From Lachnospiraceae bacterium UBA1201 (GTDB lineage: Bacteria > Bacillota > Clostridia > Lachnospirales > Lachnospiraceae): a stretch of DNA of 35,861 bases. Below, piece after piece: positions 14,375 to 23,291 of the stretch. A model generated the notes under the pieces. That model was not told the origin of the DNA. It ran no database searches and was given only the letters and a program-made list of their open reading frames with translations. The stretch lies in NCBI GenBank assembly GCA_002309675.1, contig DBXX01000059.1, positions 1-35,861 on the forward strand, in the 5' to 3' direction. Position numbers and translations under genes: made by a program. Each line of letters starts with the position of its first letter. Position 1 is the stretch's first letter.

Positions 14375-17215
14375 CTACGCTTCACGCTGCTTCGCCTTTT
14401 CCAATTCCCGTTTCACATAATAACCGGTGTAGGAAGCCTCATTTTCCACGATCTCCTCGGGCGTGCCCTGCGCCACCACTGTGCCGCCGGCGTCGCCGCC
14501 TTCCGGTCCCATATCTATAATATAATCCGCCGTCTTGATCACGTCAAGATTATGTTCGATCACAACGACTGTATTTCCGCCGTCTGCCAGTCGGTGCAGG
14601 ATCTCCACCAGCTTGTGGACATCCGCAAAATGCAGTCCGGTGGTCGGTTCATCGAGCACATAGATCGTCTTTCCGGTGCTGCGTCTGGACAGTTCCGTCG
14701 CCAGTTTGATACGCTGCGCCTCGCCGCCCGACAGCTGCGTCGAAGGCTGGCCCAGCTTCAGGTAGCCCAGGCCCACGTCGTACAGCGTCTGGATCTTTCG
14801 GGAAATGCTCGGGATGTTCTCGAAGAAGGGCAATGCTTCCTCCACCGTCATATCCAGTACGTCGAAGATCGACTTTCCCTTATAGTGGACTTCCAGGGTC
14901 TCGCGGTTGTATCGCTTTCCCTGGCAGACCTCACACGGAACGTAGACATCCGGCAGGAAATGCATCTCGATCTTCAGGATACCGTCGCCGCTGCAAGCCT
15001 CGCACCGGCCGCCCTTTACGTTGAAACTGAAGCGTCCTTTTGTGTAGCCGCGCGCCTTCGCGTCCTTCGTCGCCGCGAACAGGTCGCGGATCATGTCGAA
15101 CACGCCGGTATAGGTCGCCGGGTTCGAACGTGGCGTGCGTCCGATCGGGCTCTGGTCGATGGCAATGATCTTATCCAGCTGCTCGATGCCGCAGATCTCG
15201 TCATGCTTACCGGCGATGATGCGCGCGCGGTTCAGTTTCCGCGCCAGTGATTTATAGAGGATCTCATTGACCAGGGAGCTCTTACCGGAGCCGGACACGC
15301 CGGTCACGCAGGTGAAGACTCCCAGCGGGAAATCCACGTTGATATTCTTCAGGTTGTGTTCTTTCGCGCCGACCACGGTCAGGAAACCGCTCGGTTTGCG
15401 GCGCGTCTTTGGCACCGGAATGAAACGCTTTCCGGACAGGTACGCACCCGTAATGGACTCCGGCACCTGCATGATCTCCTGTGCCGTACCGGTCGCCACG
15501 ACCTCACCGCCGTGCTCGCCGGCGCCCGGGCCGATGTCCACAATGTAGTCCGCCGCGCGCATCGTATCCTCGTCGTGTTCCACCACGATGACCGTGTTAC
15601 CCAAGTCGCGCAGGTGCATCAGCGTCTTCAACAGCTTGTCGTTATCGCGCTGGTGCAGGCCAATGCTCGGCTCATCCAAAATATAGCAAACGCCGACCAG
15701 GCCCGAGCCGATCTGCGTGGCCAGGCGAATGCGCTGCGCCTCGCCGCCCGACAGGGTTCCGGTGTTTCGCGCCAGATTCAGATACTCCAGACCGACATCG
15801 ATCAAAAACTGCAGCCGGTTGCCGATCTCCTTCAGGATCCGCGCACCGATCTGCTGCTGCGTCGGTGTCAGTTCGAGGCCGCGGATGACCTCCAGTTCCT
15901 TCCGGATGGGCAGCGTCGTCAGTTCGTAAATATTCAGGCCGCCGATCGTGACCGCCAGCGACGCCGGCTTTAAGCGCATGCCCTGACAGGTCTTACACGG
16001 GCGAATGTCCATAAAGGTCTCGTACTCCGCCTTCGAAGCCTCCGACGCGGTCTCGCGGTAACGCCGCTCCACGTTCCGGATCAGGCCCTCAAAAGCGATG
16101 TCGTAGGTGCCCACGCCGCGCTGTCCACGGTAGTGCACCGGCACGGAAACATCGGTTCCGTACAGCAATATACGTTTGATATCCTCCGGATAGTCCTCGA
16201 ACGGGGTATCCAGGGAAAACTTGAATTTCTTACACAATGCTTCCAGGACCGCGCGCGTAAAGCTGCCCTCACTGGCCGCCGAGAGCCAGCCGGGCACGGT
16301 GATCGCGCCCTGGTTGATCGAATAGGACGGATCCGGAATCATGAGTTCCGGCGCGAATTCCATCGTAAATCCGAGGCCCGTACAGTCTGGGCAGGCGCCG
16401 AACGGATTGTTGAAGGAGAAGCTTCGCGGCTCGACTTCCTCTATGCTGATGCCGCAGTCCGGGCACGCAAAATTCTGGGAAAATGTCAGCATGTCCCCAT
16501 CGATCACGTCCACGTAGACCAGACCTTCCGCCAACTTCATCGCGTTCTCCAGAGAGTCCGTCAGGCGGGTCTCCAGGCCCGGGCGCACCGACAACCGGTC
16601 AATGACGATCTCGATCGAGTGCTTGATGTTTTTATCGAGTTTGATCTCTTCTGACAGTTCATACAGGTTTCCGTCCACGCGCACGCGCACGTAGCCGCTC
16701 TTACGTGCCTGCTCCAGCACCTTCACATGCTCACCTTTACGGCCGCGAACGACCGGCGACAGAACCTGGATGCGCGTCTTTTCCGGCATGGCCAGGATCT
16801 GGTCCACCATCTGGTCCACCGTCTGGCGGCGGATCTCCCGCTTACAGTTCGGGCAGTGCACGGTGCCCACACGCGCATATAAAAGTCGCAGGTAGTCGTA
16901 GATCTCCGTCACCGTACCCACGGTCGAACGCGGGTTGCGGTTCGTCGACTTCTGGTCGATAGAGATCGCAGGCGACAGGCCTTCGATGCGCTCGACATTC
17001 GGTTTCTCCATCTGCCCCAGAAACTGGCGCGCATACGAAGAAAGCGACTCCATGTAGCGTCGCTGACCCTCCGCATAGATCGTGTCAAACGCAAGCGACG
17101 ATTTACCCGAGCCTGAAAGGCCGGTCAGCACGACCAGTTTCTCACGCGGGATATCGACGTTTATATTCTTCAAATTGTGTTCCGCGGCCCCGCGGATCTT
17201 TATAAAACTTCCCAT
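14375..17215 (-). CDS. uvrA: UvrA, excinuclease ABC subunit A
   Basis: The 946-residue damage-recognition ATPase of nucleotide excision repair. It has two ABC modules: Walker A GLSGSGKSS (about 32) and GVSGSGKSS (about 640), signatures LSGGEAQRI twice, and Walker B ILDEPSIGLH and VLDEPTTGLH. CxxC zinc-binding pairs are visible (CPNC, CPDC, CPDC, then CEAC and CEVC). Length is typical. It loads UvrB on lesions. Its ATG lies 3 nt after the uvrB stop codon, with AGGAG inside the end of uvrB, so translation is coupled. Confidence 0.98.
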   Translation of the reverse strand: MGSFIKIRGAAEHNLKNINVDIPREKLVVLTGLSGSGKSSLAFDTIYAEGQRRYMESLSSYARQFLGQMEKPNVERIEGLSPAISIDQKSTNRNPRSTVGTVTEIYDYLRLLYARVGTVHCPNCKREIRRQTVDQMVDQILAMPEKTRIQVLSPVVRGRKGEHVKVLEQARKSGYVRVRVDGNLYELSEEIKLDKNIKHSIEIVIDRLSVRPGLETRLTDSLENAMKLAEGLVYVDVIDGDMLTFSQNFACPDCGISIEEVEPRSFSFNNPFGACPDCTGLGFTMEFAPELMIPDPSYSINQGAITVPGWLSAASEGSFTRAVLEALCKKFKFSLDTPFEDYPEDIKRILLYGTDVSVPVHYRGQRGVGTYDIAFEGLIRNVERRYRETASEASKAEYETFMDIRPCKTCQGMRLKPASLAVTIGGLNIYELTTLPIRKELEVIRGLELTPTQQQIGARILKEIGNRLQFLIDVGLEYLNLARNTGTLSGGEAQRIRLATQIGSGLVGVCYILDEPSIGLHQRDNDKLLKTLMHLRDLGNTVIVVEHDEDTMRAADYIVDIGPGAGEHGGEVVATGTAQEIMQVPESITGAYLSGKRFIPVPKTRRKPSGFLTVVGAKEHNLKNINVDFPLGVFTCVTGVSGSGKSSLVNEILYKSLARKLNRARIIAGKHDEICGIEQLDKIIAIDQSPIGRTPRSNPATYTGVFDMIRDLFAATKDAKARGYTKGRFSFNVKGGRCEACSGDGILKIEMHFLPDVYVPCEVCQGKRYNRETLEVHYKGKSIFDVLDMTVEEALPFFENIPSISRKIQTLYDVGLGYLKLGQPSTQLSGGEAQRIKLATELSRRSTGKTIYVLDEPTTGLHFADVHKLVEILHRLADGGNTVVVIEHNLDVIKTADYIIDMGPEGGDAGGTVVAQGTPEEIVENEASYTGYYVKRELEKAKQREA

Positions 17216-17218
17216 CGG

Positions 17219-19219
17219 TTAGTTCATTTGCTCCTGTAGTTTCTTTAATTCGAACAGACGGTCACGCAGCTCCACGGCGCTCTCGAAATCGAGCTGGGCT
17301 GCCGCTTTTCGCATCTGTTTCTCCACGTCAGCGATCAGCTTCGCGAGTTCCTTCTCGCTCATCGACTCGGGATCCTTCTCCAACTGCGCTGACGCCTGCT
17401 CCGCCTTCTTCGAGATGGAGATCAGGTCGCGGACTGCCTTCTGAACCGTCTGCGGCGTGATGCCATTGGCCTCATTATAAGCCTGCTGGATGGCACGACG
17501 GCGCGCGGTCTCCGAGATCGCGTTCTTCATCGAATCGGTCTGCGTATCCGCGTACATCACGACACGGCCCTGTGCGTTACGCGCGGCACGGCCGATGGTC
17601 TGGATCAGCGAGGTCTCCGAACGCAGGAAGCCCTCCTTATCCGCGTCCAGAATCGCGACCAGGGCGATCTCCGGGATATCCAGGCCCTCTCGCAGGAGGT
17701 TGATGCCAACCAGCACGTCGAACTGATCCATACGCATGTCGCGGATGATCTCCGAACGCTCGAGCGTATCGATGTCCGAGTGCAGGTATTTCACGCGGAC
17801 GCCGAGGCCCCGATAATACTCGGTCAGGTCTTCTGCCATCTTCTTCGTAAGTGTCGTGACGAGAACTTTATTCTTCTGCTGTACGGTCCTGCGGATCTCG
17901 CCCAAAAGATCATCGACCTGACCCTCCACGGGACGCACGAAGATCTCCGGATCCAAAAGGCCGGTCGGACGGATCACCTGCTCCGTCCGCAGCAGTTCAT
18001 GCTGCTGCTCGTATTCGCCGGGTGTCGCCGACACAAACAGCATCTGGTTGATCTTTTCTTCAAACTCGCCGAAATATAAGGGGCGGTTATCCAAGGCACT
18101 GGGCAGGCGGAAACCGTAGTCCACCAGCGTCGTCTTACGCGAGCGGTCGCCCGCGTACATGGCCCGGATCTGCGGCAGCGTCATGTGTGACTCATCGATG
18201 ATGATCAGGAAATCCTTCGGAAAATAATCCATCAGCGTGAACGGCGGCGCGCCCGCAGGCTGGTTCGTCAGATACCGAGAATAGTTCTCAATGCCCGAGC
18301 AGAACCCGGTCTCCCGCAGCATCTCCACGTCGTAACGTGTCCGCTCACTGATGCGCTGCGCCTCGATCAGGCGCCCCTGCGACTTAAACTCCTGCACGCG
18401 CTGCTCCATCTCGATCAGGATCTCGCGCGCCGCGCGCTCGAGCTGCTCCTTCGGCACGACGTAGTGCGACGCGGGAAAGATCGCGGCAAATGTGATCACG
18501 CTCTTCACCTTACCGGTGAGGGCGTCGACCTCGCTGACCCTCTCGATCTCATCGCCGAAAAACTCGATCCTGAGTGCCGTATCGGAGCTCTCCACCGGGA
18601 ATATCTCTAGCACGTCACCGCGCACGCGGAAGGTGCCGCGCTTGAAGTCCATCTCGCCGCGCACATATTGGATGTCGATCAGGCGGTCAATGACCTCCTC
18701 GCGGCTTTTTTCCATGCCGGGGCGCAAGGTGAGCACCATGTTTTTGTAGTCGATCGGGCTGCCCAGGCCGTAGATGCAGGAAACCGAAGCCACGATGATC
18801 ACGTCCCTCCGCTCTGCCAGTGAAGCGGTCGCGGAGTGGCGCAGTTTGTCGATCTCATTATTGACCGACGAGTCCTTCTCTATATAGGTGTCCGTCGAAG
18901 GCACGTAGGCCTCCGGCTGGTAATAGTCATAGTAAGATACAAAATATTCGACGGCATTGTCCGGAAAGAATTCCTTGAATTCGCTGTATAACTGTCCGGC
19001 CAATGTCTTATTGTGAGCGATCACGAGTGTCGGCTTCCCGAGCGCCCGGATCACGTTCGCCATGGTGAAGGTCTTACCGGAACCCGTCACGCCCAGCAGC
19101 GTCTGAAACTGATTGCCGTCTTCGAACCCCTTCACCAGGTCGTCGATCGCCTTCGGCTGGTCACCCGTCGGCTGATACTCCGAAACCAGATGAAACTGCG
19201 CTTTTTCGAACTGTTCCAT
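17219..19219 (-). CDS. uvrB: UvrB, excinuclease ABC subunit B
   Basis: The 666-residue helicase-like core of nucleotide excision repair. It has Walker A GVTGSGKTFT, the beta-hairpin with YYDYYQPEAYVP that holds the damaged strand, a DEAD-like box IDESH, helicase motifs V/VI (GINLLREGLDIPE, QTIGRAARN), and a C-terminal UVR domain (about 625-660) that contacts UvrC. AAGGAGGT 4 nt upstream fixes the ATG at 19219, nine codons inside the longest frame. It is the first gene of a uvrB-uvrA-phosphatase-alpha-xylosidase run. No canonical LexA box (CGAAC-N4-GTTCG) was seen in the 130 nt upstream, but a long palindrome lies at 19245-19274. Confidence 0.98.
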   Translation of the reverse strand: MEQFEKAQFHLVSEYQPTGDQPKAIDDLVKGFEDGNQFQTLLGVTGSGKTFTMANVIRALGKPTLVIAHNKTLAGQLYSEFKEFFPDNAVEYFVSYYDYYQPEAYVPSTDTYIEKDSSVNNEIDKLRHSATASLAERRDVIIVASVSCIYGLGSPIDYKNMVLTLRPGMEKSREEVIDRLIDIQYVRGEMDFKRGTFRVRGDVLEIFPVESSDTALRIEFFGDEIERVSEVDALTGKVKSVITFAAIFPASHYVVPKEQLERAAREILIEMEQRVQEFKSQGRLIEAQRISERTRYDVEMLRETGFCSGIENYSRYLTNQPAGAPPFTLMDYFPKDFLIIIDESHMTLPQIRAMYAGDRSRKTTLVDYGFRLPSALDNRPLYFGEFEEKINQMLFVSATPGEYEQQHELLRTEQVIRPTGLLDPEIFVRPVEGQVDDLLGEIRRTVQQKNKVLVTTLTKKMAEDLTEYYRGLGVRVKYLHSDIDTLERSEIIRDMRMDQFDVLVGINLLREGLDIPEIALVAILDADKEGFLRSETSLIQTIGRAARNAQGRVVMYADTQTDSMKNAISETARRRAIQQAYNEANGITPQTVQKAVRDLISISKKAEQASAQLEKDPESMSEKELAKLIADVEKQMRKAAAQLDFESAVELRDRLFELKKLQEQMN

Positions 19220-19244
19220 GTAAACCTCCTTCTTTCTAAAATCC

Positions 19245-19274
19245 ATAGTGCCCTCACAGATGTGAGGGCACTAT
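19245..19274. promoter_or_regulatory. 14-bp perfect inverted repeat upstream of uvrB
   Basis: ATAGTGCCCTCACA (19245-19258) and its complement (19261-19274) flank a 2-nt centre. It ends about 25 nt before the uvrB start codon and about 77 nt after the stop of the zinc-ribbon gene. As RNA it folds into a hairpin, but no T run follows directly on the minus strand. It could be a terminator, a leader hairpin or an operator. Confidence 0.6.
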
Positions 19275-19350
19275 ACAAATCTGATCCTAACCATGTCCTG
19301 ATCAGAAACTTATATGGATCTGCATTTCACAAAACACAGATTCAGGAATA

Positions 19351-20661
19351 TTAATAGGATCTCAACATCATCATGTTTATCAACGAATTGATAAGATCGG
19401 TGTCAAACATGGAGGATGCATACGTTGCATCAAATACCCACTTTCCGTTGATCTTCAGAATACGATAGGTAGCTTCGTCGCGATCTTCATCCTTATCGCC
19501 CTTGACGGTCAGATAGATCTTAACATCATAACCGTCGGTAATGGAAGACGCATTGATGGCCTCGATATCAGCTGCCGCTTTTTCGATAACAGCCTTTACA
19601 CTGTCGCAATAATCAATGGCATCTTTATTCTTAGCTCCCGCTTCCGTGATAACGGACTTGGTTTTGGATTCGACCTTTTCAGCCTGGGACTCAAGATTCA
19701 TTGCAAGGGCTTTGTATTTGCCGGCTATAGAAGCAAGTACTGCCGGCTCCAGTTTCTTTTTCTCCTGAATCGAATACGAGAATTTGATATTCTTTCCGAC
19801 AACCTTCTCATAATCATCGAACACCTCGTTCATGGAGGCTCCGAAACCCATCTGATCCAGCATCGTCGCAAGGTTTTCCTTACCAATCAGTTTGAAACCT
19901 TCCTTTGCTGTCTTCAGGGAATCCTTATATAAGTTGGTGAACACCTTCGGGTAAACCGCCATATAATCATCCGAATCCGTCGACTTCGAATTCATGGCGC
20001 TGATCATTTTCTTGATCGGTGTCTGGTAGCTGCTGCCGAGTACATTGACCAAAAGGATGACCACCAAAATAACTGCAACGAGGGCGAAACCGATGATCGC
20101 AAACCACTTACCCGCGCCGGACTTCTTCTCTCCGCCTGCTGCGGGAGCTGCCTGCTGTACCACGGGTGCTGCAACCGGACCTGCCTGAGCCATCGGGACT
20201 ACCGGCTGTGCTGCCTGCTGTGCAACTGCCTGTGCCTGCGCAACTGCCGCCTGAGCCGTAGCCTGACTCTGGGCAATAACTGCCTCTGCGCCGCCCGCTG
20301 TATTTGCAGCCTGGCGTACCGCTTCTGCCTTTGCAGCCGCTTCTGCCGCAGACTTCGCCTTCGCTGCAGCCTCTGCTGCTGCCTGCTGTGCTTCCGCAGT
20401 AGCTGCAACCTGAGCCGCTGCCTCTACTGCCGCCTGCTGCTGAGCCTGTACCGTAGCGGCCGCCTGTGCTGCATTTGCCTGCTGCGCTGCAAGCTGGTCC
20501 TGCATAGTCTGTGCCGTAGCTGCTACCTGCTGTTGCTGTGCCGCAAGCTGGCCCTGTGCGGTATCTGCCGCCGCTGCCGGAGCTGTTAACTTAGATCCGC
20601 AGTTCAAACAGAAATTCTGATTATCCTGTGCCGGTGTTCCACATTTTGAGCAATACTTCAT
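19351..20661 (-). CDS. Zinc-ribbon membrane protein with long Ala/Gln-rich segment
   Basis: Function not recognised. The 436-residue product has an N-terminal zinc ribbon (CSKCG at 4-8, CLNCG at 18-22), then an Ala/Gln-rich low-complexity region (about 30-178), one transmembrane helix (about 187-211), and an outside domain of about 225 residues rich in Lys, Asp and Ser. The topology is ribbon inside, C-terminal domain outside. GGAGGG lies 6 nt before the ATG. It follows the S41 protease gene by about 75 nt with a weak hairpin between. It shares its plan with the proteins at 31328-32461 and 32526-33725, but the outside domains differ. Confidence 0.88.
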   Translation of the reverse strand: MKYCSKCGTPAQDNQNFCLNCGSKLTAPAAAADTAQGQLAAQQQQVAATAQTMQDQLAAQQANAAQAAATVQAQQQAAVEAAAQVAATAEAQQAAAEAAAKAKSAAEAAAKAEAVRQAANTAGGAEAVIAQSQATAQAAVAQAQAVAQQAAQPVVPMAQAGPVAAPVVQQAAPAAGGEKKSGAGKWFAIIGFALVAVILVVILLVNVLGSSYQTPIKKMISAMNSKSTDSDDYMAVYPKVFTNLYKDSLKTAKEGFKLIGKENLATMLDQMGFGASMNEVFDDYEKVVGKNIKFSYSIQEKKKLEPAVLASIAGKYKALAMNLESQAEKVESKTKSVITEAGAKNKDAIDYCDSVKAVIEKAAADIEAINASSITDGYDVKIYLTVKGDKDEDRDEATYRILKINGKWVFDATYASSMFDTDLINSLINMMMLRSY

Positions 20662-20696
20662 AGCTTACCCTCCATATTAATCTATCTTCATAAAAC

Positions 20697-20714
20697 AAAG
20701 TGTTTTAACACTTT
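20697..20714 (-). terminator. Weak hairpin after the S41 protease gene
   Basis: AAAGTGTT and AACACTTT form an 8-bp, A/T-rich stem with a 2-nt centre, followed on the minus strand by GTTTTAT. It lies about 22-40 nt past the protease stop and may terminate part of the transcripts. Confidence 0.5.
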
Positions 20715-20736
20715 CACGTTAAGTATCCGCCCACGA

Positions 20737-21960
20737 TCACTTCATGAGCTCCTGGATCGCCGCCTGAAGCTGATTATCGTCTTCATCGGTCGGATCCTTC
20801 TTGTTTTTATAGTCTTCCGACAGTTCTACCTCGATATCGGGTTTGATGCCGATGCCGTGGATGCAGACATCCGCAGGTGTAAAGTAGGAAGATACGGTGA
20901 CTTTGATGCCGTCCTTCTGTCCCGGGAGATTGAAGACTTGCTGAACGATACCTTTTCCGAAAGTCGTCGTTCCGATGATCTTCGCTCGATTTCGCGCCTG
21001 CAATGCACCTGCAACGATCTCCGAAGCGCTGGCGCTGTTTCCGTCGACCAAAACTACCATCGGGAGCGTTTCATCTCCGCCGGTCTTCGAACGATACTCA
21101 TTCGTGCGTCCCTTTTTATCCTTCGTATAAACGACCATGCCCTCGTCGAGGAACTTATCGCAAATATCGCTGGCTGTACGGATGAGTCCGCCGGGATTTT
21201 CACGAAGATCCAATACCAGTTTCTTCATGCCCTGCTTCTTCAGATCGGCGAACACCTTATTGAACTGATCGTACGTGATCGTGTCGAATTCCGCCACGTA
21301 AATATATCCGATGTCATCCTTTACCATTCTTCCGGTAACGGTGTCCATCTCGATCTTGCGGCGCTGCACATGGAAGTTGAGTTCCTCGCCGTCGCGAAGA
21401 ATCACGATATCCACGTAGGAATTCAGTTCGCCGCGGATCAGGGCTGCCGCTTCGCTCAGGTTCATCCCGGTCACGTCGGTGCCGGCGATCTTCAGGAAGA
21501 TATCACCCGACAGCAGTCCGACCTCCTCTGCCGGCGAGCCGGCGAACGTTTTATTGACCTTAGCGCCGGTGAGCTTATCTTCATTCGCGGGAGTGACCGA
21601 AACTCCGATACCGTAGTAGGTACCGTCGGTACTGTTCAGCATATCCTCGTACTCCTTTGCCGTGTAGTACACGGAGTACGGGTCGCCCAGTGATTTCATG
21701 ACGCCACGACTGATCTCGTCGAGCATCGCCTGCTCATCCACTTCATACAGATACGACGACCGGATACTGTCCCGTAACATCTGGATCTGTTTTAATGCTT
21801 TTTCGTCAAATGACTTCGGGCTGTCAGGGCCATCGCCCCCTACGACGCCGTCCGGATCCCGGTCGAAGATCAAATTCTTCGCAAAGAAGGCTCCGCCTGC
21901 CAGCAAAACCGTCAGCAGAACGCCGCAGATCAATCCCTTGAGAAACAGTTTGTTATCCAT
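20737..21960 (-). CDS. S41 carboxy-terminal processing peptidase (CtpA/CtpB type)
   Basis: A 407-residue membrane-anchored serine protease. It has an N-terminal transmembrane anchor (about 7-28), a PDZ domain (about 110-195) that regulates access, and the S41 core. The catalytic Ser is S311 in GNSASASEI, the Lys is K336 in TTTFGKGIVQ and the Gln is Q340; the 25-residue Ser-Lys spacing is as in CtpB and Prc. It should trim extracytoplasmic proteins from their C-termini, in some relatives as part of a signalling cascade. The ribosome binding site (AAGGA) is unusually far, about 13 nt, from the ATG. The gene lies 22 nt after the CdaR-like regulator, so co-transcription is likely. Confidence 0.93.
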   Translation of the reverse strand: MDNKLFLKGLICGVLLTVLLAGGAFFAKNLIFDRDPDGVVGGDGPDSPKSFDEKALKQIQMLRDSIRSSYLYEVDEQAMLDEISRGVMKSLGDPYSVYYTAKEYEDMLNSTDGTYYGIGVSVTPANEDKLTGAKVNKTFAGSPAEEVGLLSGDIFLKIAGTDVTGMNLSEAAALIRGELNSYVDIVILRDGEELNFHVQRRKIEMDTVTGRMVKDDIGYIYVAEFDTITYDQFNKVFADLKKQGMKKLVLDLRENPGGLIRTASDICDKFLDEGMVVYTKDKKGRTNEYRSKTGGDETLPMVVLVDGNSASASEIVAGALQARNRAKIIGTTTFGKGIVQQVFNLPGQKDGIKVTVSSYFTPADVCIHGIGIKPDIEVELSEDYKNKKDPTDEDDNQLQAAIQELMK

Positions 21961-21982
21961 ATGACTGTTTTCATCCTTTTCC

Positions 21983-23074
21983 TTAGTACTCGATGGACTC
22001 CATGTACTTCATGTAGCGCACAACCATCAAAGCGATCTTAAAGGTGATCGCATCCTCAAACACGCGCAGATCCAGCCCGGTCGCCTTTTGGATCTTATCC
22101 AGGCGGTAGACCAGGGTGTTGCGGTGAATGTATAACTGACGCGCCGTCTCCGACACGTTCAGGTTGTTTTCGAAAAACTTATAGATCGTGGTCAATGTCT
22201 CATCGTCAAAATCATCGGGAGAACGGTTGTCGAAGATCTCTTTGATGAACATCCGGCACAGCGGCATGGGCAGCTGGTAGATCAGGCGGCCGATGCCCAG
22301 ATTCGCATACGCGATAATGTTCTTTCCGCTGTAGAAGATCTTACCGACATCCAGGGCCATCTTCGCTTCCTTATAGGAGCGGGAGACTTCCTTGATCTCG
22401 TTGATGATGGTTCCGTAAGCGACGCGCGCGCTGATCATGGCTTCCGTATTAAGCATGTCCAGGACGGTCCGCGCCACCTGCTCCATCTCCTCATAGCCGT
22501 CGGACATCTTGAGTTCCTTCACCATGATGATGTTCTTTTCATCGACCGCAGTGACGAAGTCACGGGATTTATTGCTCGCAAACAGACCACGCACCGTTTC
22601 CAGCGCGTTATTATCGCGTTCGTTCTTCGTTTCTATGATGAATACGACGCGGCGTACGGCCGTCTCGATGTGCAGCTTCTTCGCGCGGTTATAGATATCC
22701 ACCAGAAGCAAGTTGTCGAGCAACAGGTTCTTGATAAAGTTATCTTTATCGTAACGCTCTTTATATGCCACCAGAAGGTTCTGCAGCTGGAAGGCAGCCA
22801 TGCGGCCCACCATATATGCATCGTCGTTGTTACCCTTCACCAGCAGGATCAATTCGAGCTGCTGCTCGTCGAAGACCTTGAAGAACTGGTATCCATTCAC
22901 CACCTGACTGTCGGCCGGCGAATCGGCAAATGCGATGATCGCGAACTCACGCGTCTCCGCATCATCAAACGTCGAGGCCAGAATCTTCCCTTCGACATCG
23001 CTGACGCACAGATCGATCCGGGATATTCCCTTTAATCCTTCTACTATGGACTGTAAAACTTGGTTTGAGATCAT
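21983..23074 (-). CDS. CdaR/PucR-type transcriptional regulator
   Basis: A 363-residue regulator. The N-terminal region (about 1-125) resembles the sugar-diacid recognition domain, a central region (about 125-280) is GGDEF-like/PucR-type, and the C-terminus carries the PucR-type helix-turn-helix (NVSETARQLYIHRNTLVYRL, about 309-328). Such regulators respond to small sugar-derived ligands. It is paired with the MsmX-like ATPase upstream. ATG at 23074 is preferred, since GGGAG lies 6 nt before it; the in-frame ATG seven codons upstream has AGGAG only 3 nt away. The ligand cannot be deduced, and control of the neighbouring ATPase is inference. Confidence 0.88.
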   Translation of the reverse strand: MISNQVLQSIVEGLKGISRIDLCVSDVEGKILASTFDDAETREFAIIAFADSPADSQVVNGYQFFKVFDEQQLELILLVKGNNDDAYMVGRMAAFQLQNLLVAYKERYDKDNFIKNLLLDNLLLVDIYNRAKKLHIETAVRRVVFIIETKNERDNNALETVRGLFASNKSRDFVTAVDEKNIIMVKELKMSDGYEEMEQVARTVLDMLNTEAMISARVAYGTIINEIKEVSRSYKEAKMALDVGKIFYSGKNIIAYANLGIGRLIYQLPMPLCRMFIKEIFDNRSPDDFDDETLTTIYKFFENNLNVSETARQLYIHRNTLVYRLDKIQKATGLDLRVFEDAITFKIALMVVRYMKYMESIEY

Positions 23075-23163
23075 GTTCCACTCCCTGTCGTTCATTCACT
23101 CCTGTTTTATGATACGACCTATCTGTTGATCCGACCCAAAAGGGCAGAATCATACATATGATT

Positions 23164-23169
23164 ATTATA
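23164..23169 (-). promoter_or_regulatory. Probable -10 box of the CdaR-like gene
   Basis: TATAAT (23169-23164) lies about 90 nt before the start codon, downstream of the terminator of the ATPase gene. The -35 region is only a T-rich TTTATT at 17 nt, a poor match, so activation or a weak promoter is likely. Confidence 0.5.
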
Positions 23170-23221
23170 CCAAAGAAAGCGCGAAAAATAAAGCAGTATT
23201 TTTCCTTCAGGACAATTAAAA

Positions 23222-23248
23222 GGCTGTCACACAAAACGTATGACAGCC
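23222..23248 (-). terminator. Terminator after the MsmX-like ATPase gene
   Basis: GGCTGTCA (23222-23229) pairs with TGACAGCC (23241-23248) around an 11-nt loop, with TTTT next on the minus strand. A second perfect palindrome (TTACGCCG-AA-CGGCGTAA, 23261-23278) lies between it and the stop codon. Confidence 0.85.
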
Positions 23249-23291
23249 CTTTATATTTTGTTACGCCGAACGGCGTAAGATGTATCTCTGA

